This document shows, piece after piece, positions 16,951-25,815 of a stretch of DNA of 64,000 bases. The stretch is from Pseudomonas poae (GTDB lineage: Bacteria; Pseudomonadota; Gammaproteobacteria; Pseudomonadales; Pseudomonadaceae): contig CP110972.1 in assembly GCA_028869255.1 (NCBI GenBank), forward strand, positions 4,593,001 through 4,657,000, in the 5' to 3' direction. Numbering within the stretch: the stretch's first letter is position 1; each line of letters opens with the position of its first letter. Below the pieces are notes generated by a model. It worked only from the letters and a program-made list of their open reading frames with translations. It did no database searches and was not told the DNA's origin. The translations under genes were made by a program, and so were the position numbers.

Positions 16951-17719
16951 GGTTTCGCTCTTACAGCGAGTCACTTTTGGAAAAGAGCCCCAAAAGTAAC
17001 CAAAGGGCTCTTGCCCCACCACTCGGCACCTCGCCTCCGGCTCGGTGTGCCCGCACGCAGACTTGAATCCGTGGGCCGCCGCGATGGGCCATCCTTGGCC
17101 CAGCGCGGCTAACCCGGCGTCCTGCCGGGTTACCCACGGATTCAAGCCTGCGTGCGGCCAGCGTGGTTAATGGGGCGCCTCAGATCAAAGTCAAAAGCAG
17201 AGCACGGCGGCCTAGTAGCCGACCTGAGTGGTGTAGATCAAAAGCGGGCTTGCAGTGGATTGGCTTTTCTGTGGGAGCTGGCTTGCCTGCGATGCAGACA
17301 CCTCGGTGCATCAGGCAAACCAAGTCGATGCCATCGCAGGCAAGCCAGCTCCCACATTTGAACCGAGGAAGGCTTCAATGCTCAGGTCGGCTGTCAGGCC
17401 GCCTCGCTTTGCTTTGTTTTTGCCGTGGCCCTTACATCCTTACCGCTGACGAAGTCAGCGATCTTTTGATCCAGGGCTTTTGATCGTGATCTGAGACGCC
17501 CCGTCAATCACGATGGCCGAACGCAGGCTTGAATCCGTGGGCAACCCGGCAGGACGCCGGGTTAGCCGCGCTGGGCCATGGATGGCCCATCGCGGCGGCC
17601 CACGGATTCAAGCCGGAGTGAGGGCACACCGAGCCTAAGCGAGGTGCCGAGTGATGGGGCGAGGACCTTTTGGTTACTTTTGGGTCCTTCCAAAAGTGAC
17701 CCGCTGTAAGAGCGGAACC
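16951..17719 (+). repeat. Composite non-coding repeat, unit C (intact reference copy)
   Basis: This is the uninterrupted copy: GGTTTCGCTCTTACAGCGAG at the left and CCGCTGTAAGAGCGGAACC at the right. Two arms of about 200 bases contain inverted CCCACGGATTCAAG/CTTGAATCCGTGGG and AACCCGGC/GCCGGGTT hairpins. A centre of about 350 bases holds the REPIN. An outer inverted pair, ATATCCGTTGCTGCGGTGAT (16921 on) against ACCGCAGCAACGGATAT (to 17749), extends the structure to about 830 bases. The region 16694-16950 upstream of the phosphodiesterase gene has no other feature I can support. Confidence 0.85.
17270..17356. repeat. REPIN inside repeat unit C
   Basis: Inverted arms TGTGGGAGCTGGCTTGCCTG with their complement surround a spacer that differs from those in units A and B, while the arms are nearly identical. 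Confidence 0.9.
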
Positions 17720-17723
17720 CTAC

Positions 17724-18935
17724 TCAGCCGTTACCGCAGCAACGGATATACACCCAAATCAAACACAGCGAGCCCGCATAAAATCCCCCCCACCTACGCA
17801 CCAGATAATTATGCTCATCCATCACCGAATTCCAAACCGCAATATGCCCCATGCGCTCCTCATAAGACCCCCCATCCCGCACCTCGCCGATATCGATCAA
17901 CGGCAACCCATCACTCCCAAGCAACTCCTCCCGCGCAGGCTTCCCGGCATACCAGTAATCCCACTCAGCACTGCTCAAATGATCACGACTACGCGCCGGA
18001 TTGCCGATGTAATACCCCTGACGCGCCATCACCGCCCCCGGCCAACCAGACAACCACCAATTCAAATACGCATAAGCAGCATCCAACACAGGCCCTCGAG
18101 CATGGCGCGACAAGGACAACCCACCAAACCAGGCGCGATACCCCTCACGTGGCACCGCCAGACGATACTTCACCCCCGCACGATGCAGCCGCATCAAGGT
18201 CGGCGACCACAAACTCTGAATATCAATGCTCGGGCTGAGCATCAATTGCGCCGCCTCTTCATCATCAGACCAGAACGCCGCAAAGTGCCCTTGCTTCTGC
18301 TTGCGCACCAGAATGTCAGCCAGGGTATCGATCTCTTCGATGCTCATATTGCCGATATCCTTGAAGCTCGCCAGCCCCGCCCCCTGCACCGCCAGCGCGG
18401 CGTCCAGGGCACCGATGGCGGCATCGCTCTGCAGGGCGGTGCGCGCACCCCATGCCGGGTCCAGCAACCACCCCCAGCTTTCATTGCCGTGGCAAAAACC
18501 CTCAGGCAAGCGCTCGGGGCGGTAGGCAAAACTGTCGGCATTGTGGGTCAGAGGCAGCATGCTGATGCGCTCGGTCACTGTGCTGCCGAGGCTGCCATCG
18601 TGCTGCACGAACAGCCGTTCGCTGGGCACGCTGCCGCTGCCCAACCGGTCATCGGGCGACAGGCGCCCACGCTTGGGCAGGTCGTTGATCTCGTGCCACA
18701 GCGCAATGCGCCGCGTATCGATAGGCTGGATCGCCCGCGCCGGCCACACAAAGTCGACGTTGTGGAACCACTGGTCATACAGGTCGTAGCTGTCGGGCTG
18801 CATCACCGCGATGCGCTGGGCCTGTTCAACGTCGTGCACCTGGTACACCAGGCGGATACCCAGTTCCTGTTCGGCGCGTACGCGCAGGCTTTCCAGCAAG
18901 GTCACCGAAGTACCGAGAACGCGCAGTGTGATCAT
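17724..18935 (-). CDS. Leaderless solute-binding-fold protein (spermidine/putrescine-binding-like), orphan
   Basis: The 403-residue protein resembles periplasmic binding proteins of the PotD/extracellular solute-binding class (for example SYDLYDQWFHNVDFVWPARAIQPID and the AAYAYLNWWLSGWPG segment). It starts MITLRVLGTSVTLLESLRVR, with no signal peptide. No ABC permease or ATPase is nearby. It overlaps the CobW gene by four bases (ATGA), so it is the last gene of the operon. Its last dozen residues (LIWVYIRCCGNG) and its stop are encoded by the outer edge of composite repeat C, so the native C-terminus was probably replaced. A cytoplasmic binding or enzymatic role is possible; no transport role is supported here. 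Confidence 0.75.
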   Translation of the reverse strand: MITLRVLGTSVTLLESLRVRAEQELGIRLVYQVHDVEQAQRIAVMQPDSYDLYDQWFHNVDFVWPARAIQPIDTRRIALWHEINDLPKRGRLSPDDRLGSGSVPSERLFVQHDGSLGSTVTERISMLPLTHNADSFAYRPERLPEGFCHGNESWGWLLDPAWGARTALQSDAAIGALDAALAVQGAGLASFKDIGNMSIEEIDTLADILVRKQKQGHFAAFWSDDEEAAQLMLSPSIDIQSLWSPTLMRLHRAGVKYRLAVPREGYRAWFGGLSLSRHARGPVLDAAYAYLNWWLSGWPGAVMARQGYYIGNPARSRDHLSSAEWDYWYAGKPAREELLGSDGLPLIDIGEVRDGGSYEERMGHIAVWNSVMDEHNYLVRRWGGFYAGSLCLIWVYIRCCGNG

Positions 18936-19906
18936 GCCGCGAACCGCCGTGAGAACACTTCAAAGGAGCGCCGCAGCAAGGCAGGGTCAAGACCGCGCAG
19001 GATGAAGACCAGGCGCGACTGCCGATCGTTGCCCGGCCACGCAGGCAAGTGCACCGGGGCATGCAGGCAATGCTGCACGCCATGAATGACGATGGGGGCG
19101 TTACTGGCATTCACGTTGAGCAGCCCTTTGACACGAAGGATTCGTTCGCCGTGGCATCTTAACAGCATCGACAGCCACACCCCGAAACCCACCCAGTCGA
19201 GCGGCTGGTCGAAGGTCAGGCTGCACACCTGCGCGGCGCCGTGAGTCACGCTGGTGGCTTGATGCAGTTGCCAGCGGCTGACTTCCACGGCAGGTTCCGC
19301 GCTGCGCAAGCCTTCGCCGAGCAACAGTTGATCGCCGCTGTGGATGTCGTGGGTATCAAGGATCGGCGTACCGGCATTCAGCGCTTGCAAGTGTGCGCGC
19401 AGCTCAGGGCAATCGCCCTCAAGGTCGGTCTTGCTCAGCAGCAAGCGATCCGCCGCCGCCACCTGCGCCAGCCATTCCGGGTGCAGGCGTTCTTGCAGGG
19501 CGGCGTGGCTGGCGTCGACCAGCGTGATCACCAGGCCGATATGGAAACGCCCGCGCAGTTGCACGTCGTTGTTCAGCGTGGCGAGGATCGGCGCCGGGTC
19601 GGCCAGGCCGGTGGTCTCCAGGATCACCCGTTTGAACGCCGGGATTTCACCGCGCTCGCGGCGTTGCAGCAGGCCGAGCAGCGCGTCTTTCAGCTCGCCA
19701 CGGATCGAGCAGCAGATGCAGCCGCTGGGCAGCAGTACGGTGTTCGGCGCCACTTCCTCCACCAACAGATGGTCAATGCCGACATCGCCGAATTCATTGA
19801 TCAGCAAAGCCGTATCGCCGAGGCTTTCGCCTTGCAGCAGGCGCTTGAGCAACGTGGTTTTGCCGCTGCCGAGAAACCCGGTGATGACATTGAGGGCGAT
19901 GCTCAT
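18932..19906 (-). CDS. CobW/COG0523 family GTP-binding metallochaperone
   Basis: The 324-residue G3E P-loop GTPase shows Walker A GFLGSGKTT, the metal-binding GCICCS (CxCC) motif, ETTGLADPAP, and an SKTD guanine-specificity motif. A C-terminal CobW domain follows. COG0523 proteins deliver or insert metals (Zn, Co, Ni or Fe) into client enzymes. No Zur box was seen upstream, and the gene sits in an operon with an imidase-like metallohydrolase, which is a plausible client (inference). ATG 19906 is preceded by GGAGC. The gap to the upstream CxxC gene is 62 bases. Confidence 0.9.
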   Translation of the reverse strand: MSIALNVITGFLGSGKTTLLKRLLQGESLGDTALLINEFGDVGIDHLLVEEVAPNTVLLPSGCICCSIRGELKDALLGLLQRRERGEIPAFKRVILETTGLADPAPILATLNNDVQLRGRFHIGLVITLVDASHAALQERLHPEWLAQVAAADRLLLSKTDLEGDCPELRAHLQALNAGTPILDTHDIHSGDQLLLGEGLRSAEPAVEVSRWQLHQATSVTHGAAQVCSLTFDQPLDWVGFGVWLSMLLRCHGERILRVKGLLNVNASNAPIVIHGVQHCLHAPVHLPAWPGNDRQSRLVFILRGLDPALLRRSFEVFSRRFAA

Positions 19907-19968
19907 AGTGGTGCTCCATACCTGCTTGTGTGGCGAGGGCGCGTGCTTCCTCTCCACAGGGGGCGGGT

Positions 19969-20262
19969 TTACCGTTCAAGATGGTCGAGTAGTTGGGGAT
20001 CGAGAGGATCCAACGGCCGACCCAACATGCTTTCAGCCGCCTGCCAGAGTTGATCCAGGCCGCTCGCCAGTGCTTGTTTGCCGGTGGCGCCCAACAGCAG
20101 GTAGGACGCGCCCTGGAAGTCTTCGACCTTGAGCCGGAACACCGCCAGCACCTGGTTGATGGCGGCGATCCGGCGCAGGCGTTCACGGCGCCTGGGCAGC
20201 TCATCGCCCAGGGGGTCGCTCCAGTGCAGGTCTTCGCCGAGCAATCCGCAGAGTCCGCACAT
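19969..20262 (-). CDS. Small conserved CxxC protein (MCGLCG N-terminus)
   Basis: The 97-residue protein starts MCGLCGLLGEDLHWSDPLGD and then is mostly helical (RRRERLRRIAAINQVLAVFRL, LDQLWQAAESMLGRP). The N-terminal CxxC plus a nearby His and Asp could bind a metal. I do not recognise a named family. It sits between an SDR gene (13-base gap) and the CobW gene. I recall this kind of protein next to CobW and solute-binding genes in other proteobacteria, but could not check. A role with the CobW chaperone is inference. Confidence 0.7.
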   Translation of the reverse strand: MCGLCGLLGEDLHWSDPLGDELPRRRERLRRIAAINQVLAVFRLKVEDFQGASYLLLGATGKQALASGLDQLWQAAESMLGRPLDPLDPQLLDHLER

Positions 20263-20275
20263 GGCTATACCTCAC

Positions 20276-21025
20276 TCATGGCATGACATCGCCGGAGTTC
20301 GGGCCCAACGTCTGGCCGACAAACAGGTTGCCGCCAGGCTCACTGGCGAGCAGCACGGCGGTGGGCGCCACTTCATCGGCCAGGCCGAAGCGGCCCAGCG
20401 GCAGTTCAGCGGCCTTGGCACGTTTCCAGTCGTCGCTGATCCCGCCCACCAATGGCGTTTCAATCGGGCCGGGGGCGATGGCGTTGACCAGCACATTGTC
20501 CTTGGCCACCTCCAGCGCCAGGGATTTGGTAAAGCCGATCACCCCGGCCTTGGCGGCGGCGTAGTGGGTCAGCTCGGCACCGCCCTTGATGCCCAGTTGC
20601 GAGGCGACGTTGATGATCCGCCCCCAGCGCTGCGCCAGCATATGCGGCAGGGCGCGCTGGCTGGCGACGAACACACTGGTGAGGTCGACGCGCAGCATGT
20701 CGTTCCACATCTCGATGGTCAGGTCGACGCAGCGCGCCTGGGTCAACATGCCGGCATTATTGACCAGAATGTCGATGCCGCCGAAGTGCTCGACGCAACG
20801 GTCGACACTGGCCTGGGCGCCTTCAACGGTGCCTACATCCGCCAGGCACTCGACCACCTCGGCGCCGAGGTTGCGGCAGGTGATCGCGGTTTCGGCCAGG
20901 CTCACGGCGTTGCGGTCGGCCAATAGCAGGCGCGCACCTTCAGCGGCATACGCCCGGGCGATGGCGGCACCGATGCCGCTGCCGGCGCCGGTGATGACGG
21001 CGCGGCGGTGGGTGAGTTGGGGCAT
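20276..21025 (-). CDS. SDR family oxidoreductase (operon copy 1)
   Basis: The 249-residue classical short-chain dehydrogenase has TGAGSGIG (NAD(P) binding), NNAG, the catalytic Ser in INVASQ, YAAAK (Tyr and Lys) and a PGPIETP segment. Asp after the second strand (LLLADRN) suggests NAD preference. The longer frame to 21142 runs through a REPIN, so ATG 21025 (MPQLTHRRAVITGAG) with AGGAG upstream is the start. It probably oxidises or reduces a pathway intermediate together with the second SDR upstream. Confidence 0.9.
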   Translation of the reverse strand: MPQLTHRRAVITGAGSGIGAAIARAYAAEGARLLLADRNAVSLAETAITCRNLGAEVVECLADVGTVEGAQASVDRCVEHFGGIDILVNNAGMLTQARCVDLTIEMWNDMLRVDLTSVFVASQRALPHMLAQRWGRIINVASQLGIKGGAELTHYAAAKAGVIGFTKSLALEVAKDNVLVNAIAPGPIETPLVGGISDDWKRAKAAELPLGRFGLADEVAPTAVLLASEPGGNLFVGQTLGPNSGDVMP

Positions 21026-21054
21026 ACAAAAACTCCTGAAACAAACACCGCCCA

Positions 21055-21143
21055 TGTGGGAGCTGGCTTGCCTGCGATAGCGGTGTGTCGGTAAATACAG
21101 TTGGGGCTGACCCACCGCTATCGCAGGCAAGCCAGCTCCCACA
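21055..21143. repeat. REPIN between the two SDR genes, inside an operon
   Basis: Inverted arms TGTGGGAGCTGGCTTGCCTG plus CGATAGCGG and their complement. It sits within the 136-base gap between two co-directional genes, so it is transcribed and may affect the level of the downstream mRNA. Confidence 0.9.
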
Positions 21144-21161
21144 TTTTCAGACTGAGTACAG

Positions 21162-21923
21162 TCAGTCTGGCCAGCGCACGGTCAGGCCGCCGTCGATCAC
21201 GATGCTCTGCCCGGTCAGATAACTCGACGCCTCACTGGTCAAAAACTGCACCAGCGACGCCACTTCATCGGCCCGCCCTACCCGCCCCAATGGAATGGCC
21301 CGCGCGGCTTTCGCCAAGCCTTCAGGCCCCAGCGAGTTCTTCGCATCCAATGACTGCGGCGTCTCGATCAACCCGGGAATCACTGCGTTGCAGCGGATTC
21401 CCTGGGCCGCCAGTTCCACCGCCAAAGAACGGCACAACCCCGGCACACCGGCCTTGGCCGCCGCGTAATGGCTGTGTTCCTGCCAGCCATATACGCCACC
21501 GGCAATCGATGAAATCGCCACCAGCGCGCCGCCCTCGCCCATATGCCGAGCCGCCGCCCGGAAGGTGCGCATCACCCCCGTCAGGTCGACATTGAGCATC
21601 TCGTTCCACAGCTCATCGGTCATCTCCAGCAACGGCGCACGCCGCAGCAGGCCGGCGTTGGCCACCGCGTAATCGAGGCGGCCGAAATGCTCCACGGCCT
21701 GGGCGGCCAAGGCGTCTACCGAGGCGGTATCGCCCACGTCCAGCGCCAGCATCAGGCACTCGCCGCCGGCTTCTTCCACCAAGGCAACGGTGGTTTGCGG
21801 GTCATGCGGATCGGCCGGGTAATACCCGCCCACCACCGCCACGCCAACCTTGGCATAGGCCACGGCGAGGGCCTGGCCGATGCCGCTGGCGGCACCGGTA
21901 ATCAAGGCAACTTTACGGCTCAT
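21162..21923 (-). CDS. SDR family oxidoreductase (operon copy 2)
   Basis: The 253-residue classical SDR has [11 protein letters not shown] in [15 protein letters not shown] (catalytic Ser), YAAAK and PGLIETP. ATG 21923 has AAGGAG seven bases upstream. It is only distantly similar to the downstream SDR, so a different step is likely. The C-terminus [13 protein letters not shown] is typical. It follows the MFS gene with a 10-base gap. Confidence 0.9.
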   Translation of the reverse strand: MSRKVALITGAASGIGQALAVAYAKVGVAVVGGYYPADPHDPQTTVALVEEAGGECLMLALDVGDTASVDALAAQAVEHFGRLDYAVANAGLLRRAPLLEMTDELWNEMLNVDLTGVMRTFRAAARHMGEGGALVAISSIAGGVYGWQEHSHYAAAKAGVPGLCRSLAVELAAQGIRCNAVIPGLIETPQSLDAKNSLGPEGLAKAARAIPLGRVGRADEVASLVQFLTSEASSYLTGQSIVIDGGLTVRWPD

Positions 21924-21933
21924 CGGTAACTCC

Positions 21934-23274
21934 TTACTGAACGGTTTCCGGACGCACATGGCGTGCGGCAAACATCAGGGCGCCGGACAGGAAGCACGGC
22001 AGCGCGCCGAACCACAGCGCGGCGGTCTGCCAGTCGCTGCCGGCGGACAACACCTGGGTCGCGCCAAAACCTGCGACAACCGCACCAATCGGGCCCATGG
22101 CATGGATGATCGCGCCACCGGTGGCGCGGATGCTGGTGGGGAAACTCTCGCTGATAAAGAACAGCGCCGCCGAGTACGGCCCGATCAGAAAAAACAGGCC
22201 CAGGCTGTACAGCCCGACCACCATCGGCATATTGCTCGGGCCGAACAGCATCCCGGCAAACGACAGCCCGCCAAGCATCCAGCCCAGGCCGATGACATTG
22301 CGACGGCCAATCTTGTCGCCCATCCAGCCGTGTGTCAGGTAGCCGCAGTAGCCCACCAGGTTCGACAGCACCAGAATGATCAGCGAGTTCTCGAACGAGA
22401 TGTGGTGCACGCTGACGATCACCGAGGTACCCAGCACGCTGAACACCTGGATCGCCGCCCAGTTGAGCAACAGCGCGGCGCCGATCACCAGCGTGGCGCG
22501 GCGGGCCGGGCCACGGAAGGCAGCTTTGAGACCGGCCTTGCTGTGCTCGTCGTAGTCCACGCCATAAGTCACGGCGACGTTTTGCGCTTCTTTCACCGCG
22601 CCGCTTTTACGCAGTTGGCTGATGCGCTGGTGAATCTGGAATTGCGGGCTCTCCTTGAGCTTGCGCGCCATGATCGCGATCACCACCGCCGGGATCGCGG
22701 CGAAGATGAAGCAGCCCTGCCAGCCGATGATCGGCAGCAGCAGTGCGGTCAAACCGGCGGCGATCAATGCACCGACCGGCCAGCCGCCCTGCACCAGGCT
22801 ATAGATAAACCCACGGCGTTTGGTCAGGCGCGGATCTTCCGAGGCGCCATACAGTTCGCTCAAATACGTGGCGTTGACGGTTTCTTCGGCATAACCCAGG
22901 CCACCCAACGAACGGATCAGAATCAGCGGCGACTTGCCCCACGCCCCGCCAATCGCGGTCAGTGCCGAGCACAGCGCGGAGCCGGCCACGGTGAAGATAA
23001 TGCCTTTGCGACGCCCCAACTTGTCGACGACAGGGCCAATGGCAAACGCGACCACCGCCGTGCCCACCGCCACCCAGGTCGCGATCTCAGCTTGCTCCAC
23101 CTCACCCCAGCCAAAATGCCGGCCGATCTCCGGCAGCAAGGTGCCGAACAGAATGAAGTCATACACCGCAAACACCCAGGCGAAAAACGCGATCCAGGTG
23201 GCAAAGCGCACTTCCTGGGAGGTCAATTGCCGGGGTTTCCAGCCAGTCAGGTCAAGCTTGTTGTAGATGGACAT
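21934..23274 (-). CDS. MFS transporter, metabolite:H+ symporter-like
   Basis: The 446-residue protein has twelve predicted membrane helices. The family loop motif [12 protein letters not shown] lies between TM2 and TM3 and is repeated in the second half as [12 protein letters not shown] central cytoplasmic loop of about 60 residues and the overall pattern resemble sugar/acid symporters of the MFS (MHS or AAHS type). Probably it imports the substrate of the imidase and amidase encoded upstream (inference). The gap to the imidase gene is 27 bases. Confidence 0.88.
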   Translation of the reverse strand: MSIYNKLDLTGWKPRQLTSQEVRFATWIAFFAWVFAVYDFILFGTLLPEIGRHFGWGEVEQAEIATWVAVGTAVVAFAIGPVVDKLGRRKGIIFTVAGSALCSALTAIGGAWGKSPLILIRSLGGLGYAEETVNATYLSELYGASEDPRLTKRRGFIYSLVQGGWPVGALIAAGLTALLLPIIGWQGCFIFAAIPAVVIAIMARKLKESPQFQIHQRISQLRKSGAVKEAQNVAVTYGVDYDEHSKAGLKAAFRGPARRATLVIGAALLLNWAAIQVFSVLGTSVIVSVHHISFENSLIILVLSNLVGYCGYLTHGWMGDKIGRRNVIGLGWMLGGLSFAGMLFGPSNMPMVVGLYSLGLFFLIGPYSAALFFISESFPTSIRATGGAIIHAMGPIGAVVAGFGATQVLSAGSDWQTAALWFGALPCFLSGALMFAARHVRPETVQ

Positions 23275-23301
23275 AAATCGCGCCTCGGGGGTGGGTGAGT
23301 G

Positions 23302-24180
23302 TCAGGTACGCGGTTGGCGGCGGATAAAGTCGTCGGCGATTTCGTCGAAGGTGACGAAGCGCACGCCGGCATGGCTCTGGATGTGTTCAATCAGGCGCTC
23401 AAGCATCAACAGCACTTGCGGGCGGCCGGACACGTCGGGGTGGATAGTCATGGTGAACACCGCATGTTCGTGCTCGCGGTAGACCCAGTCGAACTGGTCG
23501 CGCCACATTTCTTCGAGGTGACGCGGGTTGACGAAGCCGTGGCTGTTGGGGGCTTTCTTGATGAACATCATCGGCGGCAGGTCGTCGAGGTACCAGTTGG
23601 CCGGGATCTCCACCAGGTCGGTTTCTTCGCCGCGCACCAGGGGTTTCATCCAGGTGTCGGGGTGCTGGCTGTAGTCGATCTTGGTCCAGCTATCACCCTT
23701 GCGCACGTAGTAGGGGTGGAAGTCGTTGTGCATCAGGCTGTGGTCGTACTTGATGCCTTTTTTCAGCAGCAGCTCGTTGGTGACCTTGCTGAATTCCCAC
23801 CACGGCGCGACGTAGCCGGTGGGGCGTTTGCCGGTGACCTGGGTGATCAGTTCGATGGACTTGTCGAGGACGATTTCTTCCTGCTCGGCCGTCATCGCAA
23901 TCGGGTTTTCGTGGCTATAGCCGTGCACACCGATCTCGTGGCCGGCGTCGGCGACGGCCTTCATTTGCTCGGGGAAGGTTTCCATCGAGTGGCCGGGGAT
24001 AAACCAGGTGGTGCGCAGGCCATAGCGCTCGAAGAGTTTGAGCAAGCGCGGCGCGCCGATTTCACCGGCGAACAGGCCGCGGGAGATGTCATCGGGCGAG
24101 TCTTCGCCGCCGTAGGAACCGAGCCAGCCGGCGACGGCGTCTACGTCGACGCCAAATGCACAGAGGATGTCTTTAGCCAT
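23302..24180 (-). CDS. Imidase-like polysaccharide-deacetylase-fold hydrolase (HpPgdA/cyclic imide hydrolase type)
   Basis: The 292-residue NodB-fold protein has the metal-binding Asp in [10 protein letters not shown], a His pair in [10 protein letters not shown], and [13 protein letters not shown] near the end. No signal peptide is present, which argues against a cell-wall deacetylase. Length and wording closely resemble the subgroup containing the 293-residue P. putida imidase, which hydrolyses cyclic imides, and Helicobacter PgdA. From memory I regard imidase as more likely than peptidoglycan deacetylase. It lies 12 bases after the amidase gene, consistent with ring opening followed by half-amide hydrolysis. 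A divalent metal is expected. Confidence 0.8.
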   Translation of the reverse strand: MAKDILCAFGVDVDAVAGWLGSYGGEDSPDDISRGLFAGEIGAPRLLKLFERYGLRTTWFIPGHSMETFPEQMKAVADAGHEIGVHGYSHENPIAMTAEQEEIVLDKSIELITQVTGKRPTGYVAPWWEFSKVTNELLLKKGIKYDHSLMHNDFHPYYVRKGDSWTKIDYSQHPDTWMKPLVRGEETDLVEIPANWYLDDLPPMMFIKKAPNSHGFVNPRHLEEMWRDQFDWVYREHEHAVFTMTIHPDVSGRPQVLLMLERLIEHIQSHAGVRFVTFDEIADDFIRRQPRT

Positions 24181-24192
24181 GGGGTGTTCTCC

Positions 24193-25524
24193 TTAAAGAA
24201 TAAGTGCGGTTTCGACCGACAGCGCGGCCCTGAGCAAGCGTGCGTCTTCACCACTGGGGGCGCTGAGCAGCAGGCCGGTCGGTAAACCCAGGGCATCGCG
24301 GCCGCTGGGCAGGCTGACGCCGGGCATGTCGAGCAAACTGCCGGGCATGGTCAGGCGCAGGGTGGCGAGGTTGGTGCTGACGAACAGCCCGTCGTCGGCT
24401 TCCAGCGGTGCCAGGGCCGGCGCGACATGGGCGACGGTGGGGGTGATCAGAATCGCGCCATCCAGGTCATCGATCAGTTGTTGTTGCAGACGGCGGCGCG
24501 CATCGGTCAGGGCGATAAGCTGGCTGGCCGGCAGCGAGCGCGCTGCCTCAAGGCGGCGGCGCACCCGCGGGTCGAGTTGCTCCGCATCGCGGCTGTCGAG
24601 CAAGGCTTCGTGCAAGGCGAAAGCCTCGAAGGAACCGAGCCAGCCCTGCTGCTTGATCAGGTCCAGAGTGGCCTGGAAGGCCGCGCACGGGCGCACCTCG
24701 ACCAGCGCGCCAGCGGCCTTGAGTTGCTCCATGGCTCGCAGCAAATTGTTGCGCACGGCCGGTTCGATATCTTCCAGCGCGCCTTGCTCAAGCACCAGGC
24801 GCTGACCCTTCAGGCTGCGTGCGCTATGGGTTTGCGTGCGGCCGTGGAGCAAGTCGTCGATGGCCAGCGCATCGCGCACACTGCGGCTGAGTGGGCCGAG
24901 GCTATCGAGGGTGCGGGCCAGCGGGAATACACCGTCGCGGCTGTAGCGTCGGCTGCTGCTGCGGTACCCCACCAGACCGTTGAGGGCGGCGGGGATGCGG
25001 ATGGAACCGGCGGTGTCGGTGCCCATGGCGATGGGGACGATATCGGCAGCCACCGCCACCGCCGAACCGGACGACGAGCCACCGGGAATACGCGGTTGGT
25101 CAGTGCCATGCGGGTTGTGCGGCGTACCGAAATGCGGGTTCAGGCCCAACCCGGAATAGGCCAGTTCGCTGAGGTTGGTCTTGCCGACGCTGACCATCCC
25201 GGCGCGGCACAACAGGCCCACGCTCGGCGCATCCAGCAGGGCGGCTGGCGCGTTGCGGCGGTAGGCGGCGCCGGCGGTGGTGATGCTGCCGGCCACGTCG
25301 AACAGGTCTTTCCAGGCCAGGGGCACGCCATCGAACACGCTCAAGGGCTGGCCGGCACGCCAGCGGGCGGCAGCCGCTTCAGCTTCACGGCGGGCGCGCT
25401 CGGCGGTCAGGCTGATAAATACCGCCGGGACCTGGCTGGCCTTATCGAGCGCCTGTTCGAGGGCTTGCACCGGGTCGCTGCGACCGCTGGCGAAATCCTC
25501 GGCCATTGAAGTGGCGTCTGACAT
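24193..25524 (-). CDS. Amidase signature family hydrolase
   Basis: The 443-residue protein has the Ser-cisSer-Lys site: Lys in PLAWKDLFDVAGS, cis-Ser in GGSSSGSAVAVAA and the nucleophile in GTDTAGSIRIPAA (Ala replaces the usual second Gly of GTDTGGS). Related enzymes include AtzE/AtzF, GatA-like and half-amidases. As first gene of the operon, next to the imidase-like gene, it probably cleaves a linear amide intermediate to an acid and ammonia (inference). ATG 25524 (MSDATSMAED) is used; an upstream in-frame ATG at 25539 overlaps a likely AGGA ribosome site. Confidence 0.9.
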   Translation of the reverse strand: MSDATSMAEDFASGRSDPVQALEQALDKASQVPAVFISLTAERARREAEAAAARWRAGQPLSVFDGVPLAWKDLFDVAGSITTAGAAYRRNAPAALLDAPSVGLLCRAGMVSVGKTNLSELAYSGLGLNPHFGTPHNPHGTDQPRIPGGSSSGSAVAVAADIVPIAMGTDTAGSIRIPAALNGLVGYRSSSRRYSRDGVFPLARTLDSLGPLSRSVRDALAIDDLLHGRTQTHSARSLKGQRLVLEQGALEDIEPAVRNNLLRAMEQLKAAGALVEVRPCAAFQATLDLIKQQGWLGSFEAFALHEALLDSRDAEQLDPRVRRRLEAARSLPASQLIALTDARRRLQQQLIDDLDGAILITPTVAHVAPALAPLEADDGLFVSTNLATLRLTMPGSLLDMPGVSLPSGRDALGLPTGLLLSAPSGEDARLLRAALSVETALIL

Positions 25525-25542
25525 CGGGTTGATCCTCATAAA

Positions 25543-25567
25543 ACGTACATATTAATAAAATGTACAT
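25543..25567. promoter_or_regulatory. Candidate GntR operator 1 (amidase side)
   Basis: A 25-base imperfect palindrome; read on the minus strand it is ATGTA...TTTTATTAATA...GTACGT. It matches the second site at 25710-25734 at 21 of 25 positions. It lies 19-43 bases upstream of the amidase start, where binding could block transcription. Confidence 0.75.
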
Positions 25568-25709
25568 TTTACAAAGGCAGGTTTCGTGCCAGTCTGTCAG
25601 CGCGCCCATGTGTGGGTTTCAGCGATAGCGCGCAGAGCTACGGGATAGATGGTCTGAAGGTTGAGAAAAAAAGCTTGCACAGCGTGGGCCATGAGCCTCC
25701 AATGAAATA

Positions 25710-25734
25710 ATGTATCTTTTATTAATAAGTACAT
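25710..25734. promoter_or_regulatory. Candidate GntR operator 2 (regulator side)
   Basis: It reads ATGTA...TTTTATTAATA...GTACAT on the plus strand, and is the partner of the site at 25543-25567, in inverted relative orientation. It lies 80-130 bases before the regulator start and could mediate autoregulation. The rest of the 290-base gap between the divergent genes is AT-rich for this genome and shows no gene. Confidence 0.75.
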
Positions 25735-25815
25735 TTTGGTGCAGAAAAGTAACATTCCGGTAGTTGAGGCCCCAAAAAAGTGCCGCCGATGTGGCGCAGA
25801 GTGACAGGCGCATCT

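Noticed and set aside
23302..24180. Peptidoglycan or chitin deacetylase
   Set aside because: No signal peptide and an operon with an amidase, importer and dehydrogenases favour an imidase-type cytoplasmic enzyme, though the fold is shared.
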